From JBBDYD01 sp040901865 (GTDB taxonomy: Bacteria; Bacteroidota; Ignavibacteria; UBA10030): a stretch of 64,000 nucleotides of DNA. The DNA is taken from positions 27,536 through 91,535 of the forward strand of contig JBBDYD010000142.1 of the NCBI GenBank assembly GCA_040901865.1, given 5' to 3'. The notes beneath the pieces are model-generated. The model made no database searches, was not told the origin of the DNA, and worked only from the letters and a program-made list of their open reading frames with translations. Of this stretch, positions 35,013 through 44,730 are shown piece by piece (position 1 is the first letter of the stretch; every line of letters starts with the position of its first letter). A program made the translations under genes and the position numbers.

Positions 35013-37274
35013 ATGGCACCCGATACTCTTCTGATCATAGCGACAGCGGTTCTGGTTCTTCCACTGCTCAGTTTTGTTCTGCTGATCTTCTTCAGCAAAC
35101 GCCTGCCCAGGCAGGGTGACTGGCTCGGTACCGGCATCCTCGGCGTCACGCTTGTCCTTTCGTTGCTTCTTCTCTTATCGAAACTGACCTCCTATCATGA
35201 TGAAGTCATCCAGACGGTCTTTACCTGGGTGAATTTCGGGTCGGTCGCGGGTATCGGGGTCCTAAAGATCGATCTGGGGATCATGATCGACAACCTTTCC
35301 GCGATCATGATGGTGGCGGTCCTGATTGTCAGTTTCCTCGTTCATCTGTTTTCCATCGGCTATATGCAGGGCGATGTCCGCTACGGCCGGTATTTCTCCT
35401 ACCTCGGCCTGTTTACGTTCTCCATGCTTGGGATCGTCCTGACGAATAATTTTTGGATGATGTATGTGTTCTGGGAATTGGTCGGACTCAGCTCCTATCT
35501 GCTCATTGGGCACTGGTTCGAGAAGAAATCCGCTTCTGATGCGGCAAATAAAGCATTCATCGTCAACCGGATCGGCGATATCGGAATGTTCACCGGAATC
35601 ATGATCCTCTTTGCTACGTTCCATTCTTTCAATTTTGACGTGATCTTCGGTTCGATGCAGAGCGGAAACATTCCCTTTGGCAGCGAAGCATGGCTGACCG
35701 CTGCCGGTATCCTGATCTTCTGCGGGGCGATCGGGAAATCGGCTCAATTCCCGCTGCATGTGTGGCTTCCGGATGCCATGGAAGGACCGACCCCCGTCAG
35801 TGCGTTGATCCATGCGGCGACGATGGTCGCTGCCGGCGTCTACCTTGTCGCCCGCACCTTCTCCATGATGACGGCAGATGCGCTGATGTTCATCGCCTAC
35901 ATCGGAGCGATCACCGCGTTTATCCCCGCAACGATCGCACTCGCGCAAACCGACATAAAAAAAGTGCTCGCCTATTCGACCGTCAGCCAGCTTGGCTACA
36001 TGGTGATGGCGCTTGGCATAGGAGCCTACACCGCCGGATTTTTCCATCTCATCACGCATGCGATGTTCAAGGCCGGATTGTTCCTTGGTTCCGGTTCCGT
36101 CATTCACGCCATGCATCATGCGCTGCATCATAACAATGATCATCACACGGATGCGCAGGATATCCGGAACATGGGCGGTCTTCGGCGGAAGATGCCGATC
36201 ACGTTTTGGACGTTTCTCATGTATACACTTGCGATCTCCGGGGTTCCGCTCACTTCGGGATTCCTTAGTAAGGACGAGATTCTTGCCGGCACGCTGGCAT
36301 TCGACTATCTCAATGGCCATACCATCATCCCGATCATCGGGTTTTTTGTCGCAGGACTGACCGCCTTCTATATGTTCCGCCTGGTCATCATGGTGTTCCT
36401 CGGCGAACACAAAGACGCCGGCCGTTTTGAGGCTCTCCATGAATCTCCGGGTACAATGACCATCCCGCTGATCGTCTTTGCCGTGCTGTCATTTTTCGCC
36501 TTCTACAGCATGAACCCCTTTGGTGCGGCGGGCGGCTGGTTCTTTGATGCGATTGTGCGTCCCATCTCCGTTGTTCCCGCATCAGTCGCAGCCGTTGCGG
36601 CGGAGTCATTCGATGAGGTCGTTCACCATGCCCACGGTACAGCGATGATGCTATCGCTTGGCGTGGCCGGACTGGGGATTCTCGTGGCCTTTACGACGTA
36701 TTATTGGAAGAAGATCAGCGCCGAGGCAGTGGCCAACGCACTCAAGCCCGTCCATACCTTTCTCGTGAACAAATGGTACTTCGATGAGCTCTACGATGCG
36801 GTCGTGGTGGCAGGAATCCTGCTTCTCACGCGGGTCTTGCGTTGGTTCGACAATACCGTCATCGATGGGATCGTGAACGGCACGGCAAGCTGGACAAAAG
36901 CCGTTACCCTGGGGACAAAGCGGAATTGGGAAGAGGGGAACATCAGCGCCCTCATTTACCTTGCAGTTGCAGGGGTGGTCTCATTGTATACTGCATGGTT
37001 GACAGGTTCCGCGTTGTGGGCAGACCAGCCGACTACGGCTCAGGGCATTTGGTATGTGTTCCTGAGCGTTGGCGTCTGCGGATTGACGTTCTTTCTCTTT
37101 TATGTCGGGGTGGGTGGATTTGACAACAAGATTGTCGATGGAATGGTCAACTTGACGGCATATTTCGCGGGATTCGCCGGTTTGCTCACGCGGAGAATTC
37201 AAACGGGCAAGATTCAGACGTATCTTGCGTTTGTGCTTCTGGGGATCATGGTATTCTTTCTGTGGTTTCAATGA
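35013..37274 (+). CDS. nuoL: Complex I subunit L (antiporter-like)
   Basis: A 753-residue antiporter-like proton-pumping subunit, long because of the lateral C-terminal helix. Conserved parts include WELVGLSSYLLIGHWFEKK, GKSAQFPLHVWLPDAMEGPT and SALIHAATMVAAGVYL, with the histidine-rich helix ALHHNNDHH after residue 365. Starts 14 bases after nuoK. Confidence 0.96.
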   Translation: MAPDTLLIIATAVLVLPLLSFVLLIFFSKRLPRQGDWLGTGILGVTLVLSLLLLLSKLTSYHDEVIQTVFTWVNFGSVAGIGVLKIDLGIMIDNLSAIMMVAVLIVSFLVHLFSIGYMQGDVRYGRYFSYLGLFTFSMLGIVLTNNFWMMYVFWELVGLSSYLLIGHWFEKKSASDAANKAFIVNRIGDIGMFTGIMILFATFHSFNFDVIFGSMQSGNIPFGSEAWLTAAGILIFCGAIGKSAQFPLHVWLPDAMEGPTPVSALIHAATMVAAGVYLVARTFSMMTADALMFIAYIGAITAFIPATIALAQTDIKKVLAYSTVSQLGYMVMALGIGAYTAGFFHLITHAMFKAGLFLGSGSVIHAMHHALHHNNDHHTDAQDIRNMGGLRRKMPITFWTFLMYTLAISGVPLTSGFLSKDEILAGTLAFDYLNGHTIIPIIGFFVAGLTAFYMFRLVIMVFLGEHKDAGRFEALHESPGTMTIPLIVFAVLSFFAFYSMNPFGAAGGWFFDAIVRPISVVPASVAAVAAESFDEVVHHAHGTAMMLSLGVAGLGILVAFTTYYWKKISAEAVANALKPVHTFLVNKWYFDELYDAVVVAGILLLTRVLRWFDNTVIDGIVNGTASWTKAVTLGTKRNWEEGNISALIYLAVAGVVSLYTAWLTGSALWADQPTTAQGIWYVFLSVGVCGLTFFLFYVGVGGFDNKIVDGMVNLTAYFAGFAGLLTRRIQTGKIQTYLAFVLLGIMVFFLWFQ

Positions 37275-37303
37275 TTGATGTTTTTTTCGGAGGATAGGGC
37301 CTC

Positions 37304-38899
37304 ATGGAATTCTTAGGTATTGGTGTTCTCACTTGGATAACGTTCCTGCCAATCATCGGCATGGTGGCCGTTCTCACGGTCCCCAAGGGAAATGAAGGTC
37401 CGGTCAAGTGGATTCCGGCGGCCGTCACATTCCTGCAGCTGGTACTGGCGGTGATGATCTATTTTGGCTTTGACAAGAGCATGACGGGGATCAACTCTGT
37501 GGAGGGGATGCAGTTCGTTGAGAAAGCCTCGTGGATCGATGTCGCCGGCGTGTCATGGTTTGGTCGCATTCACATTGAGTATTTCCTGGGCGTTGACGGT
37601 CTGAGCATCACGATGGTACTGCTCACTGCGCTGATCAGCTTTGTCGCCGTGTTCGCATCCTGGAACATACCGAAGGCCCTGAAGGGCTACATGGCCATGC
37701 TGCTTTTGCTTGATACCGGCATGATGGGTGTGTTTGTGGCTCTGGACTTTTTCCTCTTCTACGTCTTTTGGGAAGTGATGCTCCTTCCAATGTACTTCCT
37801 TATAGGCGTCTGGGGCGGGCCCCGGCGGGAGTATGCTGCCATCAAGTTTTTCCTCTATACTCTGCTCGGCAGCGTCCTGATGCTTCTCGCCATTATTGCG
37901 CTCTATTTCAGTGTCGCGGTCATTGACCCTGCGACCGGACAGAGCATGCATACCTTCAACATGCTGGACATGATGAATCCCGCCAACTATCCGGAGGGAG
38001 GGCTCTTGGCCGGCGTGGGGACGTATTGGCGCTCCCTGGCCTATATCGCTTTGTTCATCGGATTTGCGATCAAAGTGCCGATCTTCCCGTTCCATACATG
38101 GCTGCCCGATGCGCACGTCGAAGCTCCGACAGCGATCAGCGTCATTCTGGCAGGCGTCCTTCTGAAAATGGGTACCTATGGTCTGCTGCGAGTCAGTTAT
38201 CCAATGTTTCCTGATATGGCAATGGAGTATGCGGTGCCGCTGGCAATTTTAGCGTTCATCAATATTGTCTACGGTGCGCTGTGCGCGATGGCTCAGCAGG
38301 ATTTCAAAAAACTGATCGCGTATTCCAGCATCAGCCACATGGGTGTGGTGTTGCTGGGAATGGCGGCGATGAACACGCAGGGAATGGTCGGGGCGGTGTT
38401 CCAGATGTTCAACCACGGCACCATCACCGCAATGCTCTTCTTGATTGTCGGCGTTTTGTATGACCGGGCACATACGCGCGATATCGATGCGTTTGGCGGG
38501 CTTGCTCTCACCATGCCAAAATACACAGGCGTGATGATGGTCGCGTTCTTCGCGGCGCTCGGGCTCCCCGGACTGAGCGGGTTTATTTCTGAGGCCTTCT
38601 CGTTTCTCGGCGCATTTCAGACCCATCGGTACATCACGATTGCTTCGACGCTTGGCATTGTCCTAACCGCTGCCTACATGCTGTGGACGCTTCAGCGCGT
38701 GTTCCTCGGAAAACCGAACGAAAAATGGGCCGGTCTTCCCGATATTAACGGGAGGGAGCTCTTCACACTCGTACCACTGGCGGTGATTGTTCTCGTGCTC
38801 GGAATTTACCCGTCGTTGGCGCTCGATCTGATGACAACATCGCTTAACCACCTTGTGAATGTGGTCACGGGAGCAGCTCCGGTTGCCATGGTACCCTAA
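37304..38899 (+). CDS. nuoM: Complex I subunit M (antiporter-like)
   Basis: A 531-residue antiporter-like subunit. FWEVMLLPMYFLIGVWGG, FPFHTWLPDAHVEAPTA and SSISHMGVVLLGMAAMN identify it as NuoM. Starts 29 bases after nuoL. Confidence 0.96.
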   Translation: MEFLGIGVLTWITFLPIIGMVAVLTVPKGNEGPVKWIPAAVTFLQLVLAVMIYFGFDKSMTGINSVEGMQFVEKASWIDVAGVSWFGRIHIEYFLGVDGLSITMVLLTALISFVAVFASWNIPKALKGYMAMLLLLDTGMMGVFVALDFFLFYVFWEVMLLPMYFLIGVWGGPRREYAAIKFFLYTLLGSVLMLLAIIALYFSVAVIDPATGQSMHTFNMLDMMNPANYPEGGLLAGVGTYWRSLAYIALFIGFAIKVPIFPFHTWLPDAHVEAPTAISVILAGVLLKMGTYGLLRVSYPMFPDMAMEYAVPLAILAFINIVYGALCAMAQQDFKKLIAYSSISHMGVVLLGMAAMNTQGMVGAVFQMFNHGTITAMLFLIVGVLYDRAHTRDIDAFGGLALTMPKYTGVMMVAFFAALGLPGLSGFISEAFSFLGAFQTHRYITIASTLGIVLTAAYMLWTLQRVFLGKPNEKWAGLPDINGRELFTLVPLAVIVLVLGIYPSLALDLMTTSLNHLVNVVTGAAPVAMVP

Positions 38900-38908
38900 G
38901 AGGAATTC

Positions 38909-40405
38909 ATGACCGAGCAGATTCTCCAAAGTCTTTCCAGGTTCCTTCCGGAGGTGACACTCACCGCCGCCTTCTGTATTGCCATTGTTGCTGACCTGAT
39001 ATTCCGAAAGAACAAAGCAGTCGTGATAATCGTTGCGCTGGTGGGTGTTTTGGTTTCGCTTGTTTTTGTGTTTGAGCAGATCGGGGTTTCTCAATCGCTA
39101 TTTTCGGGAATGTTGGTGGTGGACCCCTTCTCGGTGTTTTTCAAAATGGTAATCGGGTGCACCGCGATCTTCATTATCTTGTTTTCGCTTTATTCTTCCG
39201 AAGTGGAGTCAGTCCAGAAGCATCGAGGGGAGTATTTTTCGCTCTTGCTGGCCCTGACCCTGGGCATGTATCTCATGGCAGGGTCCACGAATCTTCTTAT
39301 GATGATTCTCTCCCTGGAACTTGCCAGCCTGACCTCCTACGTGCTTGTGGGATATATGAAGGAGGCGGGAGATTCGAGTGAAGCATCTCTGAAGTACATC
39401 ATCTATGGTGCATTGTCGAGCGGGCTCATGTTGTACGGAGTCTCGATTTTGTACGGGCTCACAGGTGCAACGGATGTTTTCGGAGTGAACAAGGCGCTCA
39501 GTACCGGGGAGGTCAATGAAATCGCCCTCCTTCTCGCGAGTATTCTTATCATCGCAGGCTTCGGGTACAAGATCTCTGCAGTCCCGTTTCATTTCTGGAC
39601 TCCCGATGTCTATGAAGGTGCTCCGGTCACGATTACCGCTTTCCTGTCCGTTGCTTCGAAAGCAGCCGGCTTCGCGATGATGATACGATTTTTCAAGATT
39701 TCGTTTCTCGATTCCAGTGTCGTGGACCTGCCGGAGGGCATGTGGGCTTCGCTTCAAGGGTTCGAATGGAATAATCTCTTTGCGATCCTGGCTGTCCTTA
39801 CAATGACCCTGGGGAATCTTGTTGCTGTTTGGCAAAATAATCTGAAACGTCTGCTCGCCTACTCCAGCATTGCCCATGCCGGGTACATGCTCATGGGCGT
39901 TGTGATTCTGAGTGACAAGGGGATCGCCGCTATTTTGATCTATTTTGTCGTTTACCTCTTCATGAATCTGGGGGCCTTTTTTGTGGTGATGCTGGTTGCG
40001 AACAAAACTGGCAGCGAGGATATCGATTCCTACAAGGGATTGGGGCATCGATCACCCCTGCTTGCCGTTGCAATGGTCATTTTCTTGATCTCCCTGACGG
40101 GCCTCCCGCCCACAGCGGGATTCATTGGAAAGTTGTATTTGTTCATCGCTCTTCTCGATGCGCAGTGGATCTGGCTCGCTGTCGTGGGGGCACTCAACAG
40201 TGTCATTTCGCTGTATTACTACGTGCGTATCCTGCGTAACATGTTTCTCCGTGAACCGGAGAAGGATTCAACGCCTATTCAGTTCAGTTTCCCGCAAATC
40301 GCGCTTCTTTTTGTCCTCCTCGTTCCAACAGTCTTGCTTGGCCTCTATTTTGCCCCATTGGTGGATTGGGCAAATGCTTCAGTATTGATGTTTGGTGTGC
40401 GATAA
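38909..40405 (+). CDS. nuoN: Complex I subunit N (antiporter-like)
   Basis: A 498-residue antiporter-like subunit. LASLTSYVLVGYMKEAGDSSE, VPFHFWTPDVYEGAPVTITA and SSIAHAGYMLMGVV identify it as NuoN. It is the last nuo gene; no terminator is visible before the following REC gene. Confidence 0.96.
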   Translation: MTEQILQSLSRFLPEVTLTAAFCIAIVADLIFRKNKAVVIIVALVGVLVSLVFVFEQIGVSQSLFSGMLVVDPFSVFFKMVIGCTAIFIILFSLYSSEVESVQKHRGEYFSLLLALTLGMYLMAGSTNLLMMILSLELASLTSYVLVGYMKEAGDSSEASLKYIIYGALSSGLMLYGVSILYGLTGATDVFGVNKALSTGEVNEIALLLASILIIAGFGYKISAVPFHFWTPDVYEGAPVTITAFLSVASKAAGFAMMIRFFKISFLDSSVVDLPEGMWASLQGFEWNNLFAILAVLTMTLGNLVAVWQNNLKRLLAYSSIAHAGYMLMGVVILSDKGIAAILIYFVVYLFMNLGAFFVVMLVANKTGSEDIDSYKGLGHRSPLLAVAMVIFLISLTGLPPTAGFIGKLYLFIALLDAQWIWLAVVGALNSVISLYYYVRILRNMFLREPEKDSTPIQFSFPQIALLFVLLVPTVLLGLYFAPLVDWANASVLMFGVR

Positions 40406-40479
40406 CGCACAGCGTACCTGAGCAGCGCCTTCTATTTTTGGTCTAGTTGAATACCGTCCTCCTCGGGAAGCGTCTTACC

Positions 40480-41250
40480 ATGCACGGAATATCCACACAG
40501 GCAAACATCCTTATAGTCGACGACGACGATTATTTCCGCACGTTATTGTCCGCGTTGATGCAGGACGAATTTGACCACAGAATAGTCGCTGTTTCTTCGG
40601 GGCAGGAAGCGATGGAGATTCTACGGAACGGAAAAGCCTACTTTGATATGATGTTCCTGGATTATTTTATGCCGGACATGACGGGTTTGGAGGTGATGAA
40701 AAGCTTGAAGGAGGAACGGATCGGCATCCCCGTTGTCATGCTGACTGGAGCCGGAAATGAGAGTATTGCGGTGGAGGCGATGAAGCTGGGGGCGTACGAT
40801 TACCTGAGGAAAGAAGAAATCGACATTCCGCACCTCGGCACTGTCGTTGACGCGACTCGTGAAAGACACATGTTCCGCGTGGCGCAGGAGCTGGAAGTAG
40901 AACAGGCCAAAGAAATCCTCCTGAATAAGGAAGCGACGGAGAAAGTCCGGAGCGTCATCAACGCCATCACCCCGGCCATGAACTCCGCCCTGGCCGATAT
41001 TGCCGTCGAACTTGAAATGCATGCCCGCACTGTTCTCGATGGAATCCCCGAAGGGGTGCAACGTACGCGGATTCAATCAGTGTTCAATGAACTCACGCGT
41101 CAGGTCAGCGTCTTGGAGTCCGGGATTCGGGCGTTGCTGAACCTGTATCAGCTGGTCTATGCAAGGCATGAAATGTCCTCGGCCATCGACGAAATAGAGA
41201 AAGAACTTGAGGAGAGAATTCGGATTTTGCGCGACCGGCGAGGTACTTAG
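40480..41250 (+). CDS. Response regulator with helical C-terminal domain
   Basis: A 256-residue protein. The receiver has DDDD near residue 14, phosphoacceptor Asp61 in FLDYFMPD, LTGAGNE and a lysine in YLRKEEID. The C-terminal 120 residues are almost wholly helical (KEATEKVRSVINAITPAMNS and a closing Glu/Arg coiled coil) and look like a DHp-like dimer without an H box or ATPase. GGAAG lies about 12 bases before the chosen ATG; an upstream TTG is possible. It is 75 bases after nuoN and convergent with coaX, sharing four bases at the stops. Confidence 0.82.
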   Translation: MHGISTQANILIVDDDDYFRTLLSALMQDEFDHRIVAVSSGQEAMEILRNGKAYFDMMFLDYFMPDMTGLEVMKSLKEERIGIPVVMLTGAGNESIAVEAMKLGAYDYLRKEEIDIPHLGTVVDATRERHMFRVAQELEVEQAKEILLNKEATEKVRSVINAITPAMNSALADIAVELEMHARTVLDGIPEGVQRTRIQSVFNELTRQVSVLESGIRALLNLYQLVYARHEMSSAIDEIEKELEERIRILRDRRGT

Positions 41251-42032
41251 CCGGCCCGCGGTAGGCGGTCAACAATGAGCCGGACACCGTCGAGTACAAG
41301 GGTCGGCTCGGTGGCAGACAGAACGTGTGTGTGACTGCTGATGAATGTAGAAAACCCCCCCGTAGCAATAACCCTGGCCTCTTTTCCTTCCTGCGTGTGA
41401 ATCTCCTTCTGTAATCTCCGGATCATCCCTTCGAGCGAATCGATTGCTCCGTAGAGGATTCCGGCCTGCATGCTGGCGACGGTATCGGTGGCGATGAGCT
41501 GCTTTGGAAGATGGAGCTCAATCTTTGGAAGTCTGGCCGCGCGCCGGTGAAGGTCTGCGGCGGATGTTTCGACGCCGGCGGCAATGACCCCGCCGAGATA
41601 GTCTCCGTTGGCCGCGATGACATCGTAGGTTGTGGCCGTTCCGAAATCGACGATAATCAACGGGCCCCCGTACTTTGCAAAACCGGCTACAGCATTACAC
41701 AGCCGATCGGCTCCCACCGCAGACGGATCTTTGTAGCGGATTGTAAATCCCAAATCGAGGTGGGAACCGATGATGACGGGTGAGTGTCCGAAATATTTTT
41801 CCGCCATGCGGTTGAAGATGTCCGTCAGATTTGGGACTACGGATGATATTCCAATCGATTGGATTGAGGATTTGTCGATTCCGCCGCCTCGAAGGAATTG
41901 AAGGAGCAAAGCCCCTACTTCGTCTTCCGTTTTCTGCGCAGTACTCGAAACCCTCCAGTCCGCTTTTAGATCCTTGCCCTGAAAAACTCCAAAAACCGTA
42001 TGGGTGTTGCCAATATCGATTGCGAGAAGCAT
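41247..42032 (-). CDS. coaX: Type III pantothenate kinase
   Basis: A 261-residue CoaX-type kinase, first step of CoA synthesis. The N-terminal phosphate motif LLAIDIGNTHTVFGVF, GADRLCNAVAG, the VDFGTATTYDV loop and GGVIAAGVETSAADLHRRAA are canonical. It starts seven bases after birA. Confidence 0.95.
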   Translation of the reverse strand: MLLAIDIGNTHTVFGVFQGKDLKADWRVSSTAQKTEDEVGALLLQFLRGGGIDKSSIQSIGISSVVPNLTDIFNRMAEKYFGHSPVIIGSHLDLGFTIRYKDPSAVGADRLCNAVAGFAKYGGPLIIVDFGTATTYDVIAANGDYLGGVIAAGVETSAADLHRRAARLPKIELHLPKQLIATDTVASMQAGILYGAIDSLEGMIRRLQKEIHTQEGKEARVIATGGFSTFISSHTHVLSATEPTLVLDGVRLIVDRLPRAG

Positions 42033-42039
42033 GGTGTAT

Positions 42040-42825
42040 TCAGGCGGGAATCAGGGATATGTCGCCGGCATAGATTGTTCGGAGCCCGGTGGATGTTTCG
42101 AGGATCAATCCGCCGTCGGTATTGAGGCCGATTGCTTTGCCCGTAATCCGTCCGCCATTCTGGGCAACGGTGACCTGGTGTCCAAACATTGTGCAACGCT
42201 CATTCCATTCATCGAGTAAAGATGAGAATTCTCCGTTTCTGACATCGCGGTAGGCTAGTTCCATAGAGCTCATAATGGAGGAGAAGAGTTGGGTTCTGTC
42301 CACCGGCCGGCCGAGTTCCAGCGCCAGGGAGGTTGCCCGGCGGCCCAAATCGCCATCGAATTCACGTTGATTCACATTAATCCCCACTCCCACAACGGCA
42401 TAGCCAATGTTCCCGTTGTCGAGCGAGTTTTCGAGCAAAATTCCGGATGTTTTTCGCCCGTTGAAAAGGAGGTCATTGGGCCACTTGAACTCCATAGGCT
42501 TTTCGCATACGTGTTCGATTCCACGTGCGACTGAAACTGCGGCAAAAAACGTCAGGAGTCCTGCTGAAGTTCTCGAGAGTTCTGGTCTGAGAACAACGGA
42601 AAACAAAAGATTCTCACCTGAACGAGCAGCCCAGGGGCGGCCGTGTCGTCCTCTCCCCTGCGATTGAAACTCCGTGATTACCACGGTCCCTTCGGGTGTG
42701 CCGGCCTGAGCGAGAGTCTTGGCGCACGTATTGGTGGAGTCGATAGACTCAAAAAAGAACATCTTCCTTCCGAAAATGTCTGTGTCCAGGCTCTGCTGGA
42801 GACTTTCCTTGGACAACATCTTCAT
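42040..42825 (-). CDS. birA: Biotin-[acetyl-CoA-carboxylase] ligase
   Basis: A 261-residue biotin protein ligase without the N-terminal repressor HTH. The biotinyl-AMP loop QGRGRHGRPW, FKWPNDLLFNGRKTSGILLE and GVGINVNQ are diagnostic. It follows the M28 peptidase with a 4-base overlap and pairs with coaX, as in many bacteria. Confidence 0.94.
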   Translation of the reverse strand: MKMLSKESLQQSLDTDIFGRKMFFFESIDSTNTCAKTLAQAGTPEGTVVITEFQSQGRGRHGRPWAARSGENLLFSVVLRPELSRTSAGLLTFFAAVSVARGIEHVCEKPMEFKWPNDLLFNGRKTSGILLENSLDNGNIGYAVVGVGINVNQREFDGDLGRRATSLALELGRPVDRTQLFSSIMSSMELAYRDVRNGEFSSLLDEWNERCTMFGHQVTVAQNGGRITGKAIGLNTDGGLILETSTGLRTIYAGDISLIPA

Positions 42826-44393
42826 CGTTCGCTTGAATAGGCTGAAGGTTGGCCGTTTTTCACGAACGGGCGTTTGAAATTACCCGTTTTCCAGGCGGTT
42901 GCATAGATCAGTTGCCCTATCCTCACCATGCGGTCGAATTCAATCTTCTCCACTGTGTCAGTCGGCTGGTGATAATCATCGTGGATGCCTGTAAAAAAGA
43001 AAACGATCGGAATTCCGTTTCGGGCAAAGTTGTAGTGGTCGCTCCGGCGGTAGAACTGATTGGGATCATTGTCGTCGTTATACTCGTAGTCGAGCAAAAG
43101 CTGAACGGTTTGTTTGTTGGCGGATTGAAGTACGCTGTCAAGTTCCGTGCTGATTTTGTCTGATCCGATTACATAAACGTAGCCGGGGCTTTTTGCTTCT
43201 TCATGTTTCTTGTCGATACGGCCGATCATATCAATATTCAGGTTTGCTACCGTCCGGTCGAGGGGGACAAGCGGATCCTGGGTGTAGTAAGAGGACCCGA
43301 GGAGTCCTTTTTCCTCGCCGGCCACAGTCATGAACACGAGGCTGCGCTTCGGTTTTGCCGGATTGGTCACAAATGCCTCGGCAAGTTCCAATATCATCGA
43401 TGTTCCGGAACCATCATCATCGGCTCCATTGTAGATCTCTCCCGTTGCAGCACTGACGCCGACGTGATCATAATGAGCAGTGATGACAACGTATTCGTTT
43501 TTGAGGACAGGATCTGATCCTTCGAGAATGGCGGCCACGTTCTCGGATGTTTTCACTTCATGGAGCGCCTTGAGGTCAAGGGTAACCGAGGCTTTTGAAA
43601 GTTGAAGTGGTCCCGATGTGGAGTCTTTGACAGCCTTCATGCGAAGGTCGGCGAGCGGCATTCCGAGTTCCGCCAGAAGAGAGGCACCGACGGCGGAACT
43701 GACTGTCACCGAAATCTGACCGCGTCCGCGTCGTGCCGAGCCTTTGAGACTCATCGATCCTTTTTCGAATGTGTTCGCAGCGGCTTTGAACTGTTTCTCG
43801 ATCGATCCTTGTGTTGCTTCATCGGAAATCATAATGACGGCCGCCGCGCTTCGAAAGACGCGGAATGCGCCCCTGCGAGGACGCGAGGGAGCGGGGTTGA
43901 GTACTTCAGCTCTCCGGCCCGCGAACACAACCACGATGCGGTCCATGAGGCCGGTCTCCTGCTCCGGAGTGAGCGGCGTATCCATGAATCCTCCAAACAC
44001 CAGCGGGGCTGAAAACGTCGTGTCCTTGGTGGTTGTGGTGAAGAAATCCTGTCCGAAGGTGTATGTTGTTGATCCCGCCGATGAAGTGAGGCGCAGGCTG
44101 GAAGCCGTACTCGGTTTGACGACATCAAGTTCGAACTGTTGGAAGTACGAGTTGTCCTTCCCGGCTGGTTTAAGCCCCAGCTTTCTGAAAACGGAAGCAA
44201 TATACTGTGCAGCGACCTTCTGCCCCCGAAACGTAGTCTCCCTTCCCTCCAATTCATCAGAGGAAAGGAACGTCAAATGAGACCTCAAATCGTTTGTCGT
44301 AATCGATGACAAGCCTTTTGAGGCATTCTTGTCGAAATTCTTTTGACCAAACGCGACCGAGACTACGAGAAGCAAGAAGATGTATTTTTTCAT
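42822..44393 (-). CDS. Secreted M28-family zinc aminopeptidase
   Basis: A 523-residue exported peptidase. I chose the ATG at 44393 because it gives a clean signal peptide, MKKYIFLLLVVSVAFG; the open frame further upstream is not protein-like. A region resembling a PA domain is inserted before the catalytic domain. Zinc and catalytic residues are in ITAHYDHVGV, YNGADDDGSGTS, AGEEKGLLGS, LNIDMIGR and RSDHYNFA. The C-terminus overlaps birA by four bases. Likely periplasmic or extracellular peptide processing. Confidence 0.92.
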   Translation of the reverse strand: MKKYIFLLLVVSVAFGQKNFDKNASKGLSSITTNDLRSHLTFLSSDELEGRETTFRGQKVAAQYIASVFRKLGLKPAGKDNSYFQQFELDVVKPSTASSLRLTSSAGSTTYTFGQDFFTTTTKDTTFSAPLVFGGFMDTPLTPEQETGLMDRIVVVFAGRRAEVLNPAPSRPRRGAFRVFRSAAAVIMISDEATQGSIEKQFKAAANTFEKGSMSLKGSARRGRGQISVTVSSAVGASLLAELGMPLADLRMKAVKDSTSGPLQLSKASVTLDLKALHEVKTSENVAAILEGSDPVLKNEYVVITAHYDHVGVSAATGEIYNGADDDGSGTSMILELAEAFVTNPAKPKRSLVFMTVAGEEKGLLGSSYYTQDPLVPLDRTVANLNIDMIGRIDKKHEEAKSPGYVYVIGSDKISTELDSVLQSANKQTVQLLLDYEYNDDNDPNQFYRRSDHYNFARNGIPIVFFFTGIHDDYHQPTDTVEKIEFDRMVRIGQLIYATAWKTGNFKRPFVKNGQPSAYSSER

Positions 44394-44730
44394 GGTTTTG
44401 GTAATTATTTCGAGTGGAATTGTTTGAAATCGGCTTTCCACAGTAATCAAAATGCCCCTAAAAATCAAGGAACCCAGATTCCTCCTAGTCATGAAAAAAT
44501 TGCAGAACAAAGTGTCAAAATTGGCAGATTTACTGCCTATATCGCAAGACATAGTGACAAAATGGCATACATAGTTTGGAACTAACCTATGATGCAATAA
44601 TGCTGTAAGTCATTGAACAATCTAGACTTATGGTAATTTGTGGAGTGCTTTGCTAGTCATGGCATGGAAGTTGGATGGAGGATAGTATAATTACTCGGTC
44701 TAAACAGGTTCCGTCAAAGGAGGTTTTAGT
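44394..44730. other. Divergent control region between the M28 operon and the Hsp20 genes
   Basis: This 337-bp AT-rich gap has no convincing gene. It holds the possible minus-strand promoter, a TATAAT at 44686-44691 and AAAGGAGG just before the first Hsp20 gene. A 27-codon ATG frame near 44491 lacks a ribosome site. No CIRCE inverted repeat (TTAGCACTC-N9-GAGTGCTAA) is present; only a lone GAGTGCT is seen at 44643. Heat regulation is therefore not readable here. Confidence 0.5.
44440..44468 (-). promoter_or_regulatory. Possible promoter of the M28-birA-coaX operon
   Basis: On the minus strand TTGATT (44468-44463), a 17-base spacer and TACTGT (44445-44440). The leader to the peptidase ATG would be about 40 bases. 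The -10 is poor. Confidence 0.35.

Noticed and set aside
35262..36440. Minus-strand open frame of 392 codons
   Set aside because: It is antisense to nuoL; the His/Asp/Arg-rich product reflects the complement of membrane-protein codons.
44394..44597. Upstream extension of the M28 peptidase frame
   Set aside because: It is AT-rich, not protein-like, and would bury the signal peptide that starts at 44393.
44660..44675. Sigma-54-like TGGCATG-N4-TTGGA
   Set aside because: The -12 GC is replaced by GG and a TATAAT lies closer to the gene.
44640..44700. CIRCE or sigma-32 type heat-shock control before the Hsp20 genes
   Set aside because: Only one GAGTGCT half-site is present and no CTTGAA/CCCAT pair at suitable spacing.
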